Source: Clavelina lepadiformis (taxonomy: Eukaryota > Chordata > Ascidiacea > Aplousobranchia > Clavelinidae). Taken from it: a stretch of DNA of 64,000 nucleotides. The stretch lies in assembly GCF_947623445.1 (NCBI RefSeq), contig NC_135248.1, positions 15,013,820 to 15,077,819 on the forward strand, given 5' to 3'. Below are positions 59,890 through 64,000 of the stretch, piece by piece. Each line of letters opens with the position of its first letter. Positions within the stretch are counted from its first letter, which is position 1. Made by a program: the position numbers and the translations under genes. The notes below the pieces were generated by a model. It was not told the origin of the DNA, ran no database searches, and saw nothing but the letters and a program-made list of their open reading frames with translations.

Positions 59890-60616
59890 TTAATAGTTTA
59901 TAGGCTTGACACAGGTGCATCCTACAGTGAAGCTGCGTTCCTCTATGCCCGTGACTCTGTCTCTTTTTATCCTATACATTGGCACTCCTGCTCTTAGAGG
60001 TCGGGAGATCAAACGGTTCGTGACCGAACCGTCTGGATCAAAATTCCGGTCGATGTCCGGATTGACGCAGCCCATGTACTTGCAGTGGATTTCCGAGATG
60101 AATTGCGGAAAGCTGTAAAAATTGCTCAGAATTTGAAACCGAAATCTTTAAGAGATTTTATTAAGATCTGTGGAGATTTTAGAAGCAAAATAACTTTTCG
60201 ACTTACAGGTTTTTGTTGAAGATCATTTTTCTTTGGTAAGGAGAAAGACTCCAAACTCCTTCCTCGTGAGCTCTTCCCTGGACAAAACGTTTTAATCGAA
60301 TCTTCATCGATCTTCGAGCATCCTTCAGCTCTTCATCCGTTGCTTCTTGTATGAAACGGAAGGACTGTTGCATCACAGGATGTGACATCATTGTTAAACA
60401 TTCGGTTCTAAAAGTACCACAAATCAAAAAAATTGTAATACGCCGCTATATATAAGTAACCTATGGATTAAGCGCGAAAACATACTTGTTTTTTATTCCA
60501 GACCAATCGCAATTGTATTGCTTCTCAATAATTTTCTTCTTCAACTTCCTACTTGAAGCGCTGGTGACCAGGCCCCATAAGCAAACAAACAGGAACATTT
60601 TTTGAGACAGAACCAT
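59890..60616 (-). CDS. Interleukin-17-like cytokine 2
   Basis: Three exons in frame: 60486-60616, 60207-60407 and 59890-60112, giving 184 residues. The signal peptide is MVLSQKMFLFVCLWGLVTSA. Exon 1 ends EKQYNCDWSGIKNK, close to the ENQYNC..RIQNK of gene 1. Exon 2 has the same prodomain-like helix (MSHPVMQQSFRFIQEAT), RLKR at residues 81-84, and VWSLSPYQRKM. Exon 3 has FISEIHCKYMGCVNPD and ends SFTVGCTCVKPINY, the IL-17 cystine-knot pattern. Exon phases are identical to those of gene 1, so the two arose by local duplication. The mature part is more basic than that of gene 1 (RAGVPMYRIKRDRV). Confidence 0.92.
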
Positions 60617-60666
60617 TGTGAAAGTTTGTCGTCAGTTACTCGTTGTCCTACGACAGAACTTACTCA

Positions 60667-60673
60667 TTTTATA
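60667..60673 (-). promoter_or_regulatory. TATA box of IL-17 gene 2
   Basis: CCCCCTATAAAATGAG on the minus strand, about 50 bases before the ATG at 60616, implying a very short 5' UTR. Confidence 0.65.
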
Positions 60674-63600
60674 GGGGGCTCCAAAATTTCCCCTAAGCTT
60701 CTGTAAAAGGATATTTTAAAGAAAAATTAAATCAGTAAAAATTGGAATGGTGCAATTTGGGGCTGATGTTTGTGCTTCATTTCTAAGCAGGGGAGACCTT
60801 ACGCCTAAAAAAAGATTTTTTGCAACACCGTTTTCACTCTGAAAAGGATTTCAACACCCCCGGTAGTAAAACCCACATTGTTGCAAGGTCAAAAACAGCA
60901 AAATGAGGGGATTCCCCGAAACCTGAAACGAGCCGTGACCGAAAAACAATGTGTTGGTGTGTTTACTTCTGTGAAGGTTATTACCTGTAATTTTGGCTCC
61001 CCACCATACAAGCGATATAATTGCATTCAAGGTGGAAAGGTTCAGATATAACAATCATTCACATTTTGATGAGAAATGTGACCAATACGTTTCTATGGAG
61101 TCCCTAACCTGACCAAAACATAGCTTTATAATAATCTATATTTAGCTATCGCGTGACTGCTTCACTTTCAAAACCAAGAGATAAAGAAAAAAGCGAGTTG
61201 TGCGCGTTCATGCAAATTTGTGGCGTTGAAGATTTTGTCGTTTTAATAATGACGTATTTCGTCTTGCTTGGGTCACGCTTCGGTGACATTACGTAAGAGC
61301 TTTGTTGTTTGAAATGGCAGGCGGGTTTTATGTGAAGCTGCATGCATTTGCCAGCAGTTTCTCAAGATAATGTACTTGTATGGGAGGCAAAATGAGTTTC
61401 GTTCGATGGAAAATGGATCTTAGATACGAATTTCATCAAACGATATCTAAATATTGTTCACAATGACAAAATATTTTGAAGTCAAGCAGCTGGGAATATG
61501 ATGAAACTTTATTCGAATCAACGGTGGTTATTGCTTGTATTTGTAACAAAATGAAATATTTTGCGGTTCACTGTTGAAAAATTATAATAAGATGTAATAA
61601 ATAACCAAAAAGTACTCATCAAACTAGACATTGCTTCATCATTTAAACAGTGTATCAAAAGTGGTCACGTTAACATAAACACGAATATGATTGTGACGTA
61701 ATTAAGAAACACGCCGTTGTAGGTTAATTAACTTCAGTTGACAGTTCAACAACACAGCATGGCTACTCTATGGTGATATGGTCGCTGGTAACATAACGAT
61801 ATGTTAAGCATGCTGTGACGTCAGACATCCGTAGAAAAACATCAGGCTTCCTTGTTAACAATAGGGATGTATGCGGGTGCCATTAGAATGGGAATTATTC
61901 GTTTGCTTTTCAAGCTTTGTTCCGTCACTAACAAAAGACTATGACGATGCCTTCAAAAGAAACTTATTTTTTGCGGTAAGGGACGGACGATATCGCGAAA
62001 CTACACTAAGTTTTCTCGATCCAAAACAGTTGTTAACTTAAAAGCTGCACCTTCCAACACACACCGTCATACATAAACACGATGCTGAATGCAGCGTAAT
62101 TGGCTGAACCCGGTCTTATTTGTTACAATCAATCAACGAAAAGTCAGACTCATAGCATATGAGGCGATGAGAGAAAGAGTCACAAAAGAAAAGTCTCACT
62201 AAGCAAACCACCGGTCACGAAAGAAAAACACCCTTCCTATTGATTGGGGGGGAGCAAGGCAAATATGACATCGTCATTATTGAGCGTCGCCCGGGGACTA
62301 CGGTTACCATAGAAACGTAATAAATCACAATTACAAGTTTGGGAATGATATCTGTTGGATTAGTACAGGTTAGAGTGCGGATATACCCGATCTCACCCTG
62401 ACAAACTCAAGACTTGAGCACATTAACTAGTCAGACTGTATCTAGTCAGTGCTAAATGCAAGCGATGTGGTAAAGGTGAGGTATTCATGGCAACGGACAC
62501 TCAAATGGCATTTACAAGCAAGGAGTGTCAAAAGTGTCAAAATAAACCGATTTAAATGTTAGAAGCTTTGGCTTCAAACTGAACTGGTCGTGTTATGTTG
62601 TTGTAATAATAATGTTTATGTTATGGGTTATTAATAAACTTTGACTAATACGGTTAATGTAGCTGCATGTAATTTGCCGGCAGATTCCACGCAACAAAAT
62701 ATTGCACAATTTCCTAACGCGTCATTCATTGTTACGCTTCAGTAGCGTCGATGACGGTCTCACTAGACGCTTATTGGAACGAGAAGCTTTTATTTCCATG
62801 ACGTAATGGCATTTTAACCATTACCAGGGAATATTTTGAGATCGGGCGAAATAGTGCGATCAAGTTTTGTTAGTTTTGGGACAGTTTCGTTGCACCATTA
62901 TTGCGCAACACTAAAACAACTTCGTTAAAACGATAAAATGTCGCCTGAAATATTGTTTTACGTCATACCTTGTGCTTTATTACGTATATATCCAGCGATT
63001 GTTTAATGATTGGTCAGTAAATGACGCAAATTGTCAATCTCAAAAAACTAATTGGGGTTTTAGGTGCAAATGCTCCCGGTAGGAACAGCTTGGACAGCCT
63101 TTGGAAAAAGTTTGAAAAAATCGCTCGAGTTAATCTGCTCTCAGTGTATTTTAGCCAGACCTGTGGTTATTTGAGACCTCAAATCTTCAATTTATGCCCG
63201 AAGCTAAAAATAGACCATTCGTATTTCAACCGACACGACAGCGAAGCTGGTTGTAGAAGTATCTTGTCCTTTACGCAATAGTTGAAATATTTTAAGCTCC
63301 GAGCTATTATTATTAGTTATTGTTGCCCCTGGTTAAACATATCAACAAGATAACACGAATACCACTTTCCAGCAAGTCTTACATCATAATCACCTGTCAA
63401 ACGGTGATAATAAATTAGGCTGTATGTGGTATTACATATTCGTTGGCAATAACGCCATATTCGGAATGATTGGAGCCCTAAGGTTATAATCGGCGTCTTA
63501 AATTTTAAGGAACCTTCGTTCCACAATAAAGATCAAAAAGTTGGTTCCTGTTCCGCGAATCCTATTCTCCCATAAAATTGTCTTTTACCTGCGGAAAATC

Positions 63601-63830
63601 TCCACTTAATGTTCATTTTATCTCAACTGTTGCAACAGAAGAAAATAAAACAGAAAACCACAAACTTGGTTCATTGTTACGACAAAATATCTTCCACGAG
63701 AAGTGGTTTTCAACGCAGACAGTAATAATCATGACAACGTGTCTTTTAGCAGTTGTTTTTTTAAGTAAACTCGCATTTTACATAAATCTCGCCGCAAAAT
63801 TTTGACCAGAATAAATTTTGTCCCGACACA
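60674..63830. other. Gene-poor spacer, 3.2 kb
   Basis: No gene is supported. The 86-codon frame at 63021-63281 (plus) has no motif. The right end should contain the promoter of the gene starting at 63831. Confidence 0.45.
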
Positions 63831-63911
63831 ATGCCGACTGATTCTGAGTACGGTGACGACATCCGTCTTCTTGATGACCTCACCAGACTCAAGCTTCGTT
63901 TGATTGACAAG
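63831..63911 (+). CDS. First coding exon of an unidentified gene (runs off window)
   Basis: ATG at 63831 opens 27 codons, MPTDSEYGDDIRLLDDLTRL and onward to an Arg/Leu-rich end (IDK). The exon ends exactly at a good donor (ACAAG/GTACTT) in phase 0. The acidic then amphipathic sequence suggests a helix. No family can be named from so short a piece. Confidence 0.45.
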
Positions 63912-64000
63912 GTACTTACATGGATGCGACTTCACCTAGTTTAATTCTTGTTGTGTTATTATTGATTTGCAACTTTACAAGCTTTGGAAGATTTTGGCAG

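Noticed and set aside
63021-63281. 86-codon open frame on the plus strand
   Set aside because: No family motif and no continuation; cannot be supported as a gene.
1-64000. CRISPR arrays, prokaryotic operons, rRNA and intact tRNA genes
   Set aside because: None were seen. The split genes and element types are those of an animal nucleus; the only tRNA-like sequence is the SINE head.

Overview
The window reads as nuclear DNA of an animal, most likely an ascidian tunicate of the Ciona type. It is AT-rich, and its genes are split into many short exons (28 to about 320 bp) by short GT-AG introns. The families are chordate-like: CYP2-clan P450s, a type I diacylglycerol kinase with RVH, EF-hand, C1, catalytic and accessory regions, and IL-17 cytokines. 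The organism is an inference; no rRNA or mitochondrial marker is present. Exon borders were read by eye and checked by reading-frame continuity from exon to exon.

Layout. (1) 1-9010: three full or partial tandem units, plus a stub, of an unrecognised Pro/Gln/Tyr-rich gene. Copy A is intact, copy B is shortened, copy C has lost its 5' half, and copy D is promoter-side sequence only. (2) 9811-20168: two CYP2-like P450 genes on the minus strand, nine exons each with nearly identical exon lengths. The first carries a one-base contraction after its heme loop and a tRNA-derived SINE in an intron. A relic P450 exon lies between the two genes. (3) 21522-42920: two minus-strand copies of a type I diacylglycerol kinase. 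The distal copy (32767-42920) is complete, with 23 coding exons and 815 codons in frame. The proximal copy (21522-26452) is a decaying duplicate. Between them, on the plus strand, are a hAT transposase relic, a seven-exon proline racemase / hydroxyproline dehydratase family gene, and a fossil scrap of a Ty3/gypsy element. (4) 47566-51168: a ten-exon gene on the minus strand for a LAPTM-like four-span membrane protein with lysosomal sorting motifs. One of its introns holds a long (ATATG)n array. (5) 53500-60700: an IL-17 locus with two intact three-exon genes on the minus strand, each with a TATA box, and a relic first exon of a third. (6) 63831: the first coding exon of a plus-strand gene that leaves the window.

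The main theme is local duplication followed by unequal decay, seen in the tandem genes, the P450s, the kinases and the IL-17s. The genes do not form an obvious joint pathway. The most interesting functional signals are three. The racemase-family enzyme has cysteine at both catalytic positions, unlike the human dehydratase. The two IL-17 proteins share a prodomain and an RxKR site at the same place. The first array unit encodes an unrecognised protein with internal repeats. Long stretches at 42.9-47.5 kb, 57.3-59.9 kb and 60.6-63.8 kb hold nothing I can support as a gene.
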